This document shows, piece by piece, positions 10,380-22,600 of a stretch of DNA of 64,000 nt. A program made the position numbers and the translations under genes. How positions within the stretch are numbered: position 1 is the first letter of the stretch; each line of letters begins with the position of its first letter. The notes beneath the pieces are model-generated. The model saw nothing but the letters and a program-made list of their open reading frames with translations. It searched no databases and was not told the DNA's origin. The stretch is from Kappaphycus alvarezii (Eukaryota; Rhodophyta; Florideophyceae; Gigartinales; Solieriaceae), in the NCBI GenBank assembly GCA_002205965.3, contig NADL03000562.1, positions 124,001 to 188,000 on the forward strand, written 5' to 3'.

Positions 10380-12600
10380 TACTGGGTTCTGCGCACGGTC
10401 TAACTATACGGCTAAGACCTAACCGAATGTACCCCGTCGTCCATGCACATCGGGGCTCGTGAGAGGATAGCTTGAGCAATGGATGACCAAGGTGCAACTC
10501 AGTTGCTGGTAGATACGGCGGCGGATAACACCGGGTGTCGAGTGACACTTGGACGCGATCCGTGGAACTAACTCCTCAATAAAGGCTATCGTACCACGGG
10601 AAGGGGCGCGCAGGGAATCAAAGTCCTGGGCTCGAAACGTGGAGACAGGCGTGTTTGGCGCAGCAGATGGGTCAGTTGAGGGAGCGGGGAGGCGTCGGGC
10701 GAGGTTGCGTTCCAGAGTTGTAACCTTGTCGCGGGCAGCCACGTCAGCAGCGCCACCGGCAACCTGGGTCGCCGTCGTGCGAACTGCGGCCTTGAACGGC
10801 GAGACCACCGTGATGTCACATGCAATGGGGCGCGACGATGTGCCTTCCGGGGTTGGGGGGGGGGTGTACCAGGATATCGGCGGGGCGGAGCTCAGTGCCC
10901 GGGACAAGGAGCGGAACCTCGTGCCGAGTATCCAGACCCGCGGCGCGGGCAACGTGAGTCGCGAATGCATGGCAGAGCGAGTCGTGGCGGTGACGACGGC
11001 TGAAACCAGGGCAGCAGATGTCGGCGGCGTGGTCCCCGAGGGTGTCCAAGGGGTGGTCACAGTGGAGGCAAGTGAGGGATATAGAGTCGTCGTACACAGG
11101 CAGTCCGAGGTGACGGTGGAGCCGTGGTCTACTGGCGTGATGTGTGCACCTTTGTTGCTGCCGTAGGGTGGGTGAAGAGGAATTAGCGGCGGAACGCTAG
11201 GCCACGGATGTCGGATGTCGAGGACGCTGTGATGGGTCGGGTTGGGGGCGGCGGCCCAGGCGTCGTTGTGCCAATGAACTCCTGCCCGCGCCTCCTGCTG
11301 CACCCGTTTGAGAGGGGTTAGAGGGTTGGTGGGTGAAGCAGCTAGAGTGGGAGGGTCAAGGGTCGCAGGGTCAACGAGCCCAGGCACGTACAGGGCGAAA
11401 CGGCGAAGCGAGGCCGCAGCCTGGCGCAGGAGGAAGGTCCAATCTCCGCGGAAACGGCCGGAAGCTAGTGCATAGGCACGCGGCGTGGCATAGGCGGAAG
11501 TCCGCTGCCGTGCAGGCGCGGCATCAATGATGCTGGCGGCAGCTGCGCCGTGGAGGAACGAGGCGATGCCTTCAAAGCTTTGGCCGCCGAGGTGCATAGG
11601 GAGGCAGGCTTGGTCCCAGGTTCGGACCGTGAGGGCGATGCCATGTAACTTTTCATATGATGACCGTTGTAGATCATCGAACTCTTCAGCACTAGACTCA
11701 GCTAGGCGCGGATTAGAGAGCTTGAATGCATACGTTAGGAGGCATGCGGAGGCACAAATCCGTTGCATGTGGAACCGGGCGCAGGCGTCGCGGAACAGGA
11801 GGCGGTCGACAGTGCGGCGGCACTGTGCGATCTTGGACCGTTGAAAACTCTCCGTGAACACCCTTTTGCCAGTGGGGGCCCCAAGCAGCGGAAAGCCATC
11901 CCGCGAGCATTCGGCGAGAGTGAACTCCAGTATGAAGGCTGCTCGATCCGGAGGCATGACGTGAGGTCAAAAGATCCGTGTCTTCTGTGAATTTACACGG
12001 AAGCCAATCGTGGGGTGTTGCCACTGCCACGAGGGGGAGCACAGCGCCCGAGAATTCCCCACGTGCGAGGCGGGAAACGAGCTGCGTCAGGACACGAAGG
12101 CCGGTCACGCCGGCTTGCGGACTAACGCAAGTCTTGACCAGGAGGTGGAACCAGCGGGACGGCGTTCGTTCGTGTCCGGCGGTGGTGTCCCGCGGGATAC
12201 CGCGGACCGCATGTTCCATAGCGGCCTCGGTAATGAGCAGGGGCGGCGGGAGGGGGACTTCCGGGAGCGGCGGGACAGGGCGCGGCGGGGACGGGTGCCG
12301 GACCCGAACGATGGCCATCGGGCTATGCTCCACCGTATGGTGACGAGGGCACTGCTCCCTGCCGCCAATTCGCACTTTGTTCTTTCGCCGCTTCAGACTG
12401 CCAATGGTGTCAAAGCCGGTTTGGACTCTATTGCCTACGACACCCGCACGACACTTGGTCGCGTTTCCGCAACCCCCAGTGCCGCCGCGGTCCTCATAGA
12501 CGCCAGCCAACATCGCCTTTAGCCGTGTTGATAGGTAGTCTATGGTTGACCAACTCCCAATGCTCGCCCGCTCGCTAGCCCGCTTCGCTGGGTTCAAACG
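10380..12600 (-). pseudogene. Non-LTR retrotransposon with internal deletion of the RT palm (copy 2)
   Basis: Minus strand. The 5' part (about 12370-12040) has an RT N-terminal pattern: ITEAAMEHAVRGIPRDTTAG, then GLRVLTQLVSRLARGEF. The palm with the catalytic YADD is missing, and the frame resumes near 11957 with GFPLLGAPTGKRVFTESF, then LQRSSYEKLHGIAL and ACLPMHLGGQSFEGIASFLH. The zinc-binding/endonuclease part (CLHCDHPLDTLGDHAADICC, SRRHRHDSLC, ELRPADILVHPPP) is in another frame over 11097-10860. CDITVVSPFKAAV then returns to the first frame. A 512-codon open frame (11957-10419) therefore looks intact only because two frameshifts cancel. The C-terminal block and 3' untranslated bases match copy 4. 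Not functional. Confidence 0.8.
10855..10864. repeat. G10 homopolymer at frameshift site
   Basis: Ten consecutive G bases (C10 on the coding minus strand) lie exactly where copy 2 switches between the RPADILVHPPP frame and the CDITVVSPF frame. A change in run length would explain the frameshift. Confidence 0.85.
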
Positions 12601-13269
12601 GGTCCAAGCCTGATTGATGTCGAGGCAGAAAGTGATCGTTTACGGGTGAGAAGCCTTTCTTGGGCTAATCCATACAGGCGCGGAGATGTCCCATCATAGT
12701 ACAGTAATGATATACTGGACTGTACACAAAATTTACAGTATATTTGATATTACAGTACTGTACAGGTTACCAGTGTGTCTGTCTGTTGGGCCAGTTGCAC
12801 TCCGGGATTGGGACAATCGTTATTTGAATCTTTCCCGCTGAAAAAAATTTAAGCTCCTGAATCCCATTAGGGTATGAAAAGATCATCTCAATACTCTCGA
12901 ATGCCACGAAGATTGCATCTCGTCGCACAAGAGGTAAAAGATGCATGACCACCAAAAAACAACGAATGACACAGACCAGTTATTTCCCCCCACGCGTCCA
13001 AATTCTCCAATCATATGGCAGAAAGCATCATACGTCGCTGCATCGTCGCGACGCTCAATCCATACATTCCACGCAAAAAGAGTCATCTCTGATGGTACTG
13101 TACTGTACACTGCAGAAAGCGACCCAATCCATGGCCCGATACAGCAGTTCAGTAACCCGCGCAAAGGAATTTGCGTGGCATGGCATTCCAGACCGTGCGG
13201 TAGCAGGTAGGCTCCACAAGCCTCATCAATTCACTCTGCTTGCCCGATTGGTACGGTAGTAACACCAGT
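12601..13269. other. Intergenic, palindrome-bearing
   Basis: No supported gene. It contains the exact palindromic motif TACAGTACTGTAC at 12751-12763 and related runs at about 12699-12724 and 13095-13109. The overlapping frames at 12941-13259 share no family features. Confidence 0.5.
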
Positions 13270-13552
13270 AACCTCAGCTCTGTTCCCCATTTTACGCCAT
13301 TATTTCTTCCTCCAACTGCGACCATTCCGTCTTCTCTACGCCTTCGCCTTCACTGCCTCCTCATTCACTGGCCCCACCTCATCCCCTTCCATCCATTTCA
13401 TTTCATCGACTCTTCCCTCTGAGCTTTCAGCCTCTTTCTCCCATACACTACAAACCCACAACCGCTCCACCGCCACCGCAACAAACCACTCCTCCGATTT
13501 CGTCAAAATCTTCCATGGCCCCCTACCTTCCAAACCCCATCGCCCACTTCAA
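13270..13552 (+). promoter_or_regulatory. Pyrimidine-rich upstream region of C2H2 gene
   Basis: About 280 bases with marked C/T richness (runs such as TCTTCTCTACGCCTTCGCC) directly precede the ATG. No canonical TATA box is apparent. A pyrimidine-rich promoter or 5' untranslated region is consistent with the neighbouring gene's orientation; the exact transcription start cannot be seen. Confidence 0.4.
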
Positions 13553-14365
13553 ATGACTCACAATCAATCATCGCCGCAAAAACCTTCCATCTCCCATTCC
13601 AAAGCGAAATCAAAGCCAATCCGCCGTCATCGTCGCCCGTCCAACAAGCCCATTCCCATCCCAACCCCAACGACTAACGATCCGCTCCACCTTCTCGCCC
13701 TTGTCGTAGCCACTCATCGACCTCCTCCTTCGCAGACCACCGCCCCTGCTTCTAAATTACGCTGCCCTCTTTGCGCCTCGACCTTTGGTCGTCGATGCGA
13801 ACTCAAGCGACACATTTCCGAGGTTCATACCCCTCATGGTCCACGTCGCTTCACTTGCAAACATCCTTCATGTAACAAATCTTTCACTCGCAAGGACGCT
13901 CTCGCCAAACATGATGTCGTCAAACATCAAGGAAAGCGTCGTTTTGTATGTCCCGTCTGTTCCGAAAAGTTCACATCCCGTTACGATCTGGGTAGGCACA
14001 AGATTCGCGTCCATTCCAACGTCAAGAAACGTTTCACATGTGAATTTTGCGCCGCAGGCTTTACTCAGAAGAGTCAACTTACTATGCACAAGGGACGTGT
14101 TCATGCAACCGCCAAAACACATTCCCATGTCTCCATCGATTCGCTTGCCGCTGCCGCTGTCGCAATCGCAAAGGAGGAAGAGGAGAAGGATTTAACTCCC
14201 GCCTCGTTTTTTCAGTCTGGGCCACCCACCCATCAAAGGGAAGCCGACGCATCTTCAGGTGTCCCGGCGAATTTGACCTCGACCACAGAAGTCGATCCCG
14301 CTGCGGCCACTTTTGGCGCGCGAACCATTCTAGAGGCTGCTGCGTCACTATGTCCAGACAAGTGA
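13553..14365 (+). CDS. C2H2 zinc-finger protein, four fingers
   Basis: Single-exon frame of 270 codons starting with the first in-frame ATG (context CTTCAAATGACTC). It is probably a nuclear DNA-binding transcription regulator. The N-terminus (residues 1-65) is Ser/Pro/Lys/Arg-rich with a basic patch at about 21-32. Four tandem C2H2 fingers follow: residues 71-92 (CPLC...H...H), 102-125 (C-x4-C spacing, CKHPSC), 133-154 (CPVC) and 164-184 (CEFC). Each has twelve residues between the second Cys and first His, and the linkers are TFIIIA-like (HTPHGPRRFTC, HSNVKKRFTC). The C-terminal 80 residues are low-complexity, with an Ala run and a Glu cluster at about 208-212. No frameshift or stop interrupts it. 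An AATAAA follows 53 bases after the stop codon. Target genes are unknown; multi-finger proteins can also bind RNA. Confidence 0.9.
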   Translation: MTHNQSSPQKPSISHSKAKSKPIRRHRRPSNKPIPIPTPTTNDPLHLLALVVATHRPPPSQTTAPASKLRCPLCASTFGRRCELKRHISEVHTPHGPRRFTCKHPSCNKSFTRKDALAKHDVVKHQGKRRFVCPVCSEKFTSRYDLGRHKIRVHSNVKKRFTCEFCAAGFTQKSQLTMHKGRVHATAKTHSHVSIDSLAAAAVAIAKEEEEKDLTPASFFQSGPPTHQREADASSGVPANLTSTTEVDPAAATFGARTILEAAASLCPDK

Positions 14366-14417
14366 ATCGTCTCGTCGCGTTCTATCGCCTCTTGTTAATT
14401 GCCATCGCCACCCTCTC

Positions 14418-14423
14418 AATAAA
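14418..14423 (+). terminator. Polyadenylation signal of C2H2 gene
   Basis: AATAAA within CCCTCTCAATAAAAGAAAAGG, 53 bases after the stop codon. Its position supports a short 3' untranslated region. Confidence 0.6.
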
Positions 14424-14429
14424 AGAAAA

Positions 14430-16080
14430 GGACAAAAAGTTGGTGTCACATCCTCGATATCACAAGGAGTCGTACTCAAGCCCTCGAGAAAAAAAATCGG
14501 TACCCCATTAATAATACAAGCCACCATCACGCACTTAAACCAAGAACAAAGAGGCCGCAAATGTCTGCCCTCATGTCCGTCCACGTTTGGAGAGCCATAC
14601 GCCACCTCTCAATGTAAAAAAAACCGACCTCATCCCTTATGATTGGAGCTCCACATCTAGTATGGCATCAAGTTCCACTTTGCAGATCTCTGTAGTAATG
14701 TGACAGGTCCCCTCTATCCACTCTTCCAACCCCTCGCCACATGGCACTGTAGATTTCTGCGTCCACACCACACCCCACTCCATCTCCAAAGTCTCCCCTC
14801 TTCCACACTCTTAAAACACTCCTGTGTTCCGCAATCTAACACTATGCTGCACAGCTATTAACCAAAACACCATCGATCTGCCACCTGCAAACATGCTTGC
14901 ACCAGTGCAAGACATTACCATATGTCCTTATCTTTTTTGCTCACATTTGCCTGGAAAAAGTCAGGGACATCATCTGGCAACATGCACTGCTCAATCCTTC
15001 ATGTTAATCCTTTCCGCACGGAATCACTCAATATCCAGCACTTAATTTCAATACTTGGCAACACATGCAAAACTGTCAGGGGATAAATCCCCCCACGATA
15101 TGCAACATCCCACACGTTTGCAAGTTGCGCTACGCATACATTCCGTCCACACAGCCATAGTGTGCACAATCTCTGCTTACAACTCACCAGCTCGACATCA
15201 CGCACCAAAAAAACGTGACACTTGCCTGTTGGACTCAACGACGTTTCAATAAACAGCGTCACCGACGGAGGACATGCACCGAACAAGTTGTCGACAAGCC
15301 CCGTCCTCTAACTTTCTGGTGCTAGCCACCCGTTCACAACCTCCGTCATGAGCAACGAAGTACCACCAGGAATCCACACTCGAACTGCAACTCCAGCTGG
15401 ATTAAAAACAAAGAACCCTCAATGAATCCTGTAATCCCTCGAATGGCGTGCCCAAATGCCAAATGAGACAATACCGTAAAATCTCCACCAGACTGCACTC
15501 ATGACGCCGATAACGTGCCCTAAATTCCAAACATCCCTTACACTCTCCGCGCATCAGTGCTCCCCCCAATCACATCCGTCTCCACACAAAGCTTACATTC
15601 CCCTGTCCCTCCACCTATGAAATACCCCGAACTTGCATAACAGCTCCGTCTTACCCACAGTAAACAGTCTCACACTTCAACCAAAACTAGCTCCGCCTCT
15701 CGCCCCGACAATACGCCGCGAGCACATCACATAGCCCCGGTAGCAAACACCTGCACTGCGTGTTCATATCGTCCCAACATCGGCCTCCTCACACGTCGTC
15801 CTCGCGTACGGTCAACACGCCCTTAGCCCCTTCTACAAAACAAAAAGGAATGCATCCACCATCAGCGTGCCAAACACCACAAATTCCGCGCACACCACAC
15901 CACATGCTTCCCCCTATACCACATTCAACTACACTACACTTCTGCCGCCGAACATCTTGGGCATACCCACGCCATCACCGCTCTACCCATCGTCCATCTC
16001 ATGGCAGGTGTCAGCAGCGACACTTGAACCACCACCAATTCCCGCTGGAGATGCAAGGCACGCACGTAGATAGGCCAGTG
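14430..16080. other. C-rich, G-poor strand without recognisable gene
   Basis: The plus strand is conspicuously rich in C and A and poor in G for about 1.6 kb, and switches to G-rich at about 16.08 kb. The frames here (for example 15760-16092) are rich in Pro, His, Thr and Ser because of this composition and show no domain. A transcribed non-coding stretch or a decayed gene remains possible. Confidence 0.4.
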
Positions 16081-16670
16081 GTAATTCCATAGTGCAGAGG
16101 GTAGAATGGGAAGCAGCGGCTAGTATCTTGCTCAACTGCAGTTAAGTCGGGGAGCACTGAATGGGGGTGATGTAAAGCGGGTGGGGAGAGTGAGTGTTTG
16201 GCGGGTGTCGGGGATGGGAAGGGTGCGCGGAGTGGAGTCAACGGCGGTGAGTACTTGGGTACACGGCATGTGCTGATATGTAGTCGCCGTCGTCCGAGGT
16301 AGAGTCATACTGGGTTGGGCCTGGCGGTTGAGGCCACTGCTTTGCGCATTGATTGCCTGGGAGGAAATCTTGAGTGTACTGTAATGCATGCGAGAGACTT
16401 TAGCGCGAGCTGTACTGGAGCGGACATTACAGTACTGTACGTCCCACTCCAAAGTTTTAGACTCATTGTTAAATCAGTTCATAAGAGCCCAAAAAAGAAT
16501 AATTTAAAGATATCCTGAGAAATTCTAAAAAAGCTTTGTTTTAAAAGCATTTGCAGTATGATTTATAAAATTACCACACTACAAAAAAGATAACGATACA
16601 GTGTACAGTACTGCAAAAAGAACAAATTCGTTTCTTCAAAATCAAAATCAGGGCGATAGTGTAGCATACA
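16081..16670. other. G-rich to AT-rich transition with palindromes
   Basis: The first 370 bases are G-rich on the plus strand. The exact motif TACAGTACTGTAC lies at 16428-16440 and a shorter relative, GTGTACAGTACTGC, at 16601-16614. No gene is supported. Confidence 0.4.
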
Positions 16671-19600
16671 AGTCATTCACGGTAATACCGCGAAACTAAT
16701 GTCAGCACGACGGAGACGCTTCTTGCGATAGTTTCCGGTACGCGAATGCGTTTCTCCAGCTGTGCATGTCCAATATTGTACCAACAATTCTGGATTCTGT
16801 GAAGGATTCTCCCATCGTTGGCGAGCAATGGTTGGCACAGCATGAGAAAGTAGACTGGACCCAAGCAAGGGAAAAAATAATATTGTAGTTAGCCTCCCGC
16901 TATTTTCTCTAAAAGCCCGCAATATTCTATTTTGAGCAGATACGGCCGAAATAATTATCCACAATGAGACGATTGCTCAAAATATGGCGATTCTCTGCGA
17001 CTAGTGACGGAATCAAAACGCCATTTTCGGGAGTTTAGTTGTACGCTTGCAACAAATAAACCTCAGTCCGCCTTGGTAATCTTCAACAACTATAACCGCC
17101 CATTGTTTCGGAAACTTTTCGGATAAAGGGACATGGTAATCAAAAGAACGTTCTTCTTGCGCTTCGCGGACAATTTAAACATGAAACCGCTGCATTTGCT
17201 GAAATACAGCGAAATATTAACCGTGCTTCATCCGCCAGTTAAAGGTGCCTCTTATATAGCACGAACAAACAGAACCCGACAGAAGATGAATAGCGAAAAA
17301 GGAAAGTGAGCTCAATGTGTACAAGTGGACACGTAGAGCTCACTCCATCGATAAATCAGTGTATACTGCGGTAATTTACATTTTCCAGAGCGTATAGTAC
17401 TTTTCAAATCCCTAATGGTACAGTATAAATACTGCATGCATGGATTTTTTAATTTTACTGAACACACAAACTGAATGAAACTTCATAGGACTCCCACCCT
17501 TTGTCCTACTCGCAGTTCAGTAAACTAATCCCACCTCCTACATAAGTCGCCCTGCAAATTAGGCCTCTTCTCTGTAGTGTCTAGCTCAATCTCACATAAT
17601 ACTAGTGCTTCATAATGAAAGCCCTATATGTTGCACTTCCAAACATTAAACACATACAACCCTTTTAGGAAGTGACACCCCCGCTTCCATCTAGCTACGA
17701 TCCCAAAAGTACTTCGGATTTCAGCATGATTATATCTGAATTATTAAAGAAACCCTCACTTACCCCTGTACATATCTGGTCGAACTCGTTCACCGGGACG
17801 GGCGTCCTGTTGCATCAGTCACCAGTGTACTCCTGAGGCGGTGCGATCGATATCTAACTGAGCCCTTGGACAGTTTTCTAAGCTATGGGGCATTCTTTTT
17901 CATCAACACTCCGCCTTGATGGTCACCTCCAGCGCCACGTGGTTTTTCACTGAGACTTCATCTAATTTACGATCAAAGGAAATGTTCATATATTTATCCC
18001 GTAGAGCCTCCACGATGGTTCTAGTGAAAATCCGTAGGCCTCCAACCTTCGCGCCACTCGCAGCTAACCGACCCCATTTTCCTTCTTTTGACGGTCTGAT
18101 TCTTCGACGCATCTACCAGTCTCAATAGTTTCACGTGTTCATCAATCGTTATTTCTATTCTGACTCTTAAACGATGGCAACGTGGTATATCAGATTTCTA
18201 AGCCGAATGGGCTGGCGAATACTTGGAATTCACAGATAAAGTTGAAAGAAAATATATAACCACTACTAGAGAAAGACAATCATGGCGCTGTTCAGTTCCA
18301 AAATATGCATAATTTATCTTTTTTGCGGAACATATCATCTCTACCAGTGTGCTATATCTACTTTTCAGTTCTATACTATATAGTTCCGTAATTTATTCAG
18401 CTGTATGCTGCAAATAATTAGGGGCGGATACAGGACGATACTGCCACGGCAATTTTCAAAAATCCACATCCGTGCAGTCAATAAAAGCACAGGTGCTATA
18501 ACTCCCCCTAATGGCCTTCCACTGAGAGATGTTCAGTAGATGATCAGAATTATCGCTCCAACATTGCCTCTGCCATTAAAATATCATATCTACCAACAAA
18601 AAAAGCGGCGATTTATACCTCGTTCTTCTCCCGTGCCCAAATAAAACTATTCATGAAGCTAGTTCTATTTACCCAAACAGTGGTTTCCTTATCACCTTTT
18701 CCACAGCTTTCTTGTGATTTTCTCCGCAATTGCAGATGAACACAAATTTGAAGGTACATATCAATCTTTGATCTGATTTAAACCTTAAATCTTCCCGAAA
18801 ATAATACTACTCTATCAACCGATAGACCAAATCAATACGTAAAAATTACTGTGTTACTCTAACTAGACAGCTAATTTTTCATTCAATCACTTTTCGGCCT
18901 TCTAATACAGCGGAACAGCATTCTATTATTCAACTTACGAATCAAGGAGCATAGGGAATCAAAAAGATCATAAAATAATCAAACAAACTTTACGTCACAC
19001 CACGTCGGAAGGCCACACATTAAAAGATAAGGACGAATATTCACTGCTATTGTTGCAAGTTTCCCTCTTTTTGTATTATTTTGCCTTTCATTTCAAAGAA
19101 ACTTGGCATTTTTCCACATTATTTTGCTCGAATAATGTATCTGGTCCGGGCGTGAAAGATGTACTCTACTTACTTATCAGTTCTTTTGGAAAGATCTACA
19201 TTTTAAAGTAATCACTTCAAATAGCCTTTTGTTTAATGGTTCGAAATATCAGCGAAATATTCGAAATTATTATCCAAAGAATCTTTGGACATGCAGAATA
19301 TTTCATCAATACCATCCAAAACATCACAGTAGCCAGAAAACGCAAACACGAAACAATCTTTTTTTCTGATGCGATTCCTTTTTATCTATTTTCTTCCTAT
19401 TGGCATACAAAAGTAAAATTTCTGGATATATTTTCCCATATTTTTTTAACATCCCACGAGGTGTCCGAAAACGGTTCCAGAAATGAAACCGAGGATAAAC
19501 TGTAATATCCTCTAGATATTCAGGTTTCTACTCTCTTCGACCTACTTCAATGTTTGTGGACCCCCTTTCTTCTTCTTCTGTGCTTTTTTTGAACGGCCTT

Positions 19601-22600
19601 CTGAATTCTAGTACTTCCATTGATATTATGGCAGAGGCAGCTCAATTGACATTGAAAATGAAGTCTTCTGATCATTATTGTCTTAAAGTACAACCAAATT
19701 TGTACGCACAGTTAGGAACACTCTTGAATGAGCAGAACATAGTGAAATCATTTTAGTCGCACGCAAGGTCTAGTGGGCATTCATGGCAAGGAAACCGCAA
19801 ATCAATTGATGGAGGTGAATTGCTGGAAAATAAACAGGCGAATACAATTCGTGGGAATCATTTAGTAGTCTAGGTATAGTACGCTCAGGATCAATTGTCT
19901 TCAATACAGCTCAATAACATCTAGAATCGAAAATTCAGATAGTAGCTCTTTATGTATCATATGTAAAACTTGGCCAGCACCATTAGTACCGGGTTATCAT
20001 TGACGAGCAACGAATTTACCAAATAGGCCTGTCATGTCACAACTAGACTGTTATTCAAGAAAAAAGCATAGTATATGTGAGCAGAAAAGTGATAATCCTT
20101 CGTTCAGATATAATATATTCGAACGATAACAACTCTGACCTTTACAATTATCACAAAATTCATAACAGTGCTCTCAATAATATCCAGGGTTAGATCAAAA
20201 CATATTCATACTATACTATCCAAGCTCATAAACAATACATCAAAATGAAAACGTATCTGCTACCAAAATTACTCTAATACCGGCTGCAATAAAAAATTTG
20301 TTTAGGAACATCTGCGTAATAACTCCGATAAAGGCCCACAAATCTTAAGCCAGCTCAGTAGAGTAATTTAGCCCTATTGTCCATATAAGAAATATAAGAA
20401 TACTCCTCAGCACTATAATCCAGATGAAATTACCCAATAAATGCTCTCAGTACCCGCCACACGAGAGGCGCTCAAGAAATGCGATCATTATAGGTATTAT
20501 CTACGAATATCTGTAGATCTAGAAGTAGCAGAGGCGTTAGAAGCACCGAATCCATTCTTTCTACCCTACTCGTACTCCGTCTAACCCTACATATGAAGAA
20601 TATACCTCAAAAACACAGACAGTTGTATACGAACACATAGATAACACGCACACAACATCACATAAAACTCAACTAGATAGAGAGCTACTTAATCTTTGCG
20701 CAATTCATAGCCATTGCGTAGTACGCAGAATATCAAGCACAACCAGAAGGTTGCATAATTTCGTCCAAGTACGTAAACATAATCGAGTAGAACAACAATA
20801 GCCTGCATGATCCATTGTCTCGGTCAAAGAAAAGAGTCATGAAAATATAGCATGCAGCTCTTCAAAAACCTGTTATGAAAGATCAAATATTTTGTAACCC
20901 TGTTTAACGCCTCCGATAACTTTCTCTATCACTATCACCGAGAAGGAATACCGAAAGAGTTGACTTCAATCCATCAAGACCCCACAGTTTAAGCCATACG
21001 GAGAGCTATTATTCTTGAATTCATAAAATTAGAACCCAGAAATAGGAATAAGTGCCTCCATCAATGCCAAATATCGCTCATATCTCGCACGGAGTACATA
21101 ACTCATCCTAGTCTAACAAAATATACCTTCATTTAGACCAAATGCAACACAAACCTAAGTATTAATGGGCGCGAAAAAGATAAATCGACTACAGAGAACA
21201 TTTGAATTTAAGAAAACTACTTACTAGCAAAGAAGAGACCATATGAAAGAAAAAGTACAGCAAAAAGTCACAGCGAGTATGTAATTTACTTCAAAGCACA
21301 CTCTTCAATCCTTAAGACTCCCCCAAAAGACATAGAACCATTTCGGAACCCCATCAATACTCAATAAGCGACTGATTCATCCTCAAACCGCAGAAACTTC
21401 ACTCATAAGTCAATCAAGGAAAGCAAACAGCAACTATTAAGAGAAACAGAAATATTCAGTCCATTAACTCGAAAAAATCCTCTATAAATTCAATATAAGG
21501 AAACAACATATGGCCCAGTCACATTTACAGCGAGCAAGGTACTCAGCATATAATCAACGACTTATTTCAGCCAGTAAACCATATCACCTAATCTAGATTG
21601 TGCCGATTTTAGAAATAATCTAATTAAGAAGCTCAACATATTCTTAGTTGTCACTTTGACCGTATCCTGATCCATTTTCCAGTCATTATTCCTTGTTCGA
21701 GGCACACCTGCCGCAGAAGATAGTTGTATTATCTTTTATATTTTTCTGGTTGCCCTCCATTCTCACGTAACGTCTGAGAATGAATCTATTTCTGTAATTT
21801 CAGCAGATATGAACCTCTCCGCTGCTTTTATAAGGACACAATTCCCTACCATATTCATATCACGTTTATTGCGTATAACTACATAATACAAAACGAGATA
21901 GAAATAGGTAAACAACAATTCAAGCAGGTCATCGCGAAGACTATTTTCAATCGTGACAATAACAGTTCCCTCCAACTGATCTTGGCTTCGATTAATCACG
22001 CTTTTAGGCAGTCTCTTTACTACCTTTTCTCTCATAGTCCACTGTGATGCAGCAATATTCCTGTTAGGAACATGTAATTGGCTGATTATATTGAGCCATT
22101 AAGGTCGCATTTACCTTTAAAATCACAGAAATACTTTTCTGCTAGTCTTAAATAAAGTACCATCGCCTATTTTTAGCAAATGCTTTCTTCCCTTATAAAA
22201 ACGATTCAAATTTATGAATTCATAATTTCATTTGTCTCAGCGCGTCCTGTCTAGGCATTAAAGCCTCTTCATTTTGAACAAATCACCCGTTTGTATTACA
22301 TGGGCTGCGTTTTGGATAAATTTTTGTACTTAAGTATTATATAATAGATATTTGCTTTCATTTCCGGTTCTTTGTTGTGAAAAAAAGTTATAGATGCTCA
22401 GAATTCGTTTCTGTCCGAATTAAAGCGGCCCTATGGCGTGATGTTCGGATAGCCATACCCTAAATATTCTTCTTTCATCCATTGTTTCTTCATCGTCCTG
22501 AAAACACCTGAAATATTACGATAATAAGAAAAGTTACTTTAATTGGGCTACTTACGGACACAAAAAAATTATTTCACTTTATTTTTCGTGTTACACAGGA

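Noticed and set aside
10549-12522. Plus-strand frames of up to 205 codons over the non-LTR copy
   Set aside because: They are antisense shadows of the GC-rich minus-strand retrotransposon; all recognisable motifs are on the minus strand.
15760-16092. 110-codon Pro/His/Thr-rich frame
   Set aside because: Explained by the C-rich strand; no conserved motif and no stop-to-signal structure.
17903-18128. Opposed 69-70-codon frames, the minus one gene-like in texture
   Set aside because: Too short and isolated in the desert, with no upstream or downstream exon that I could read.
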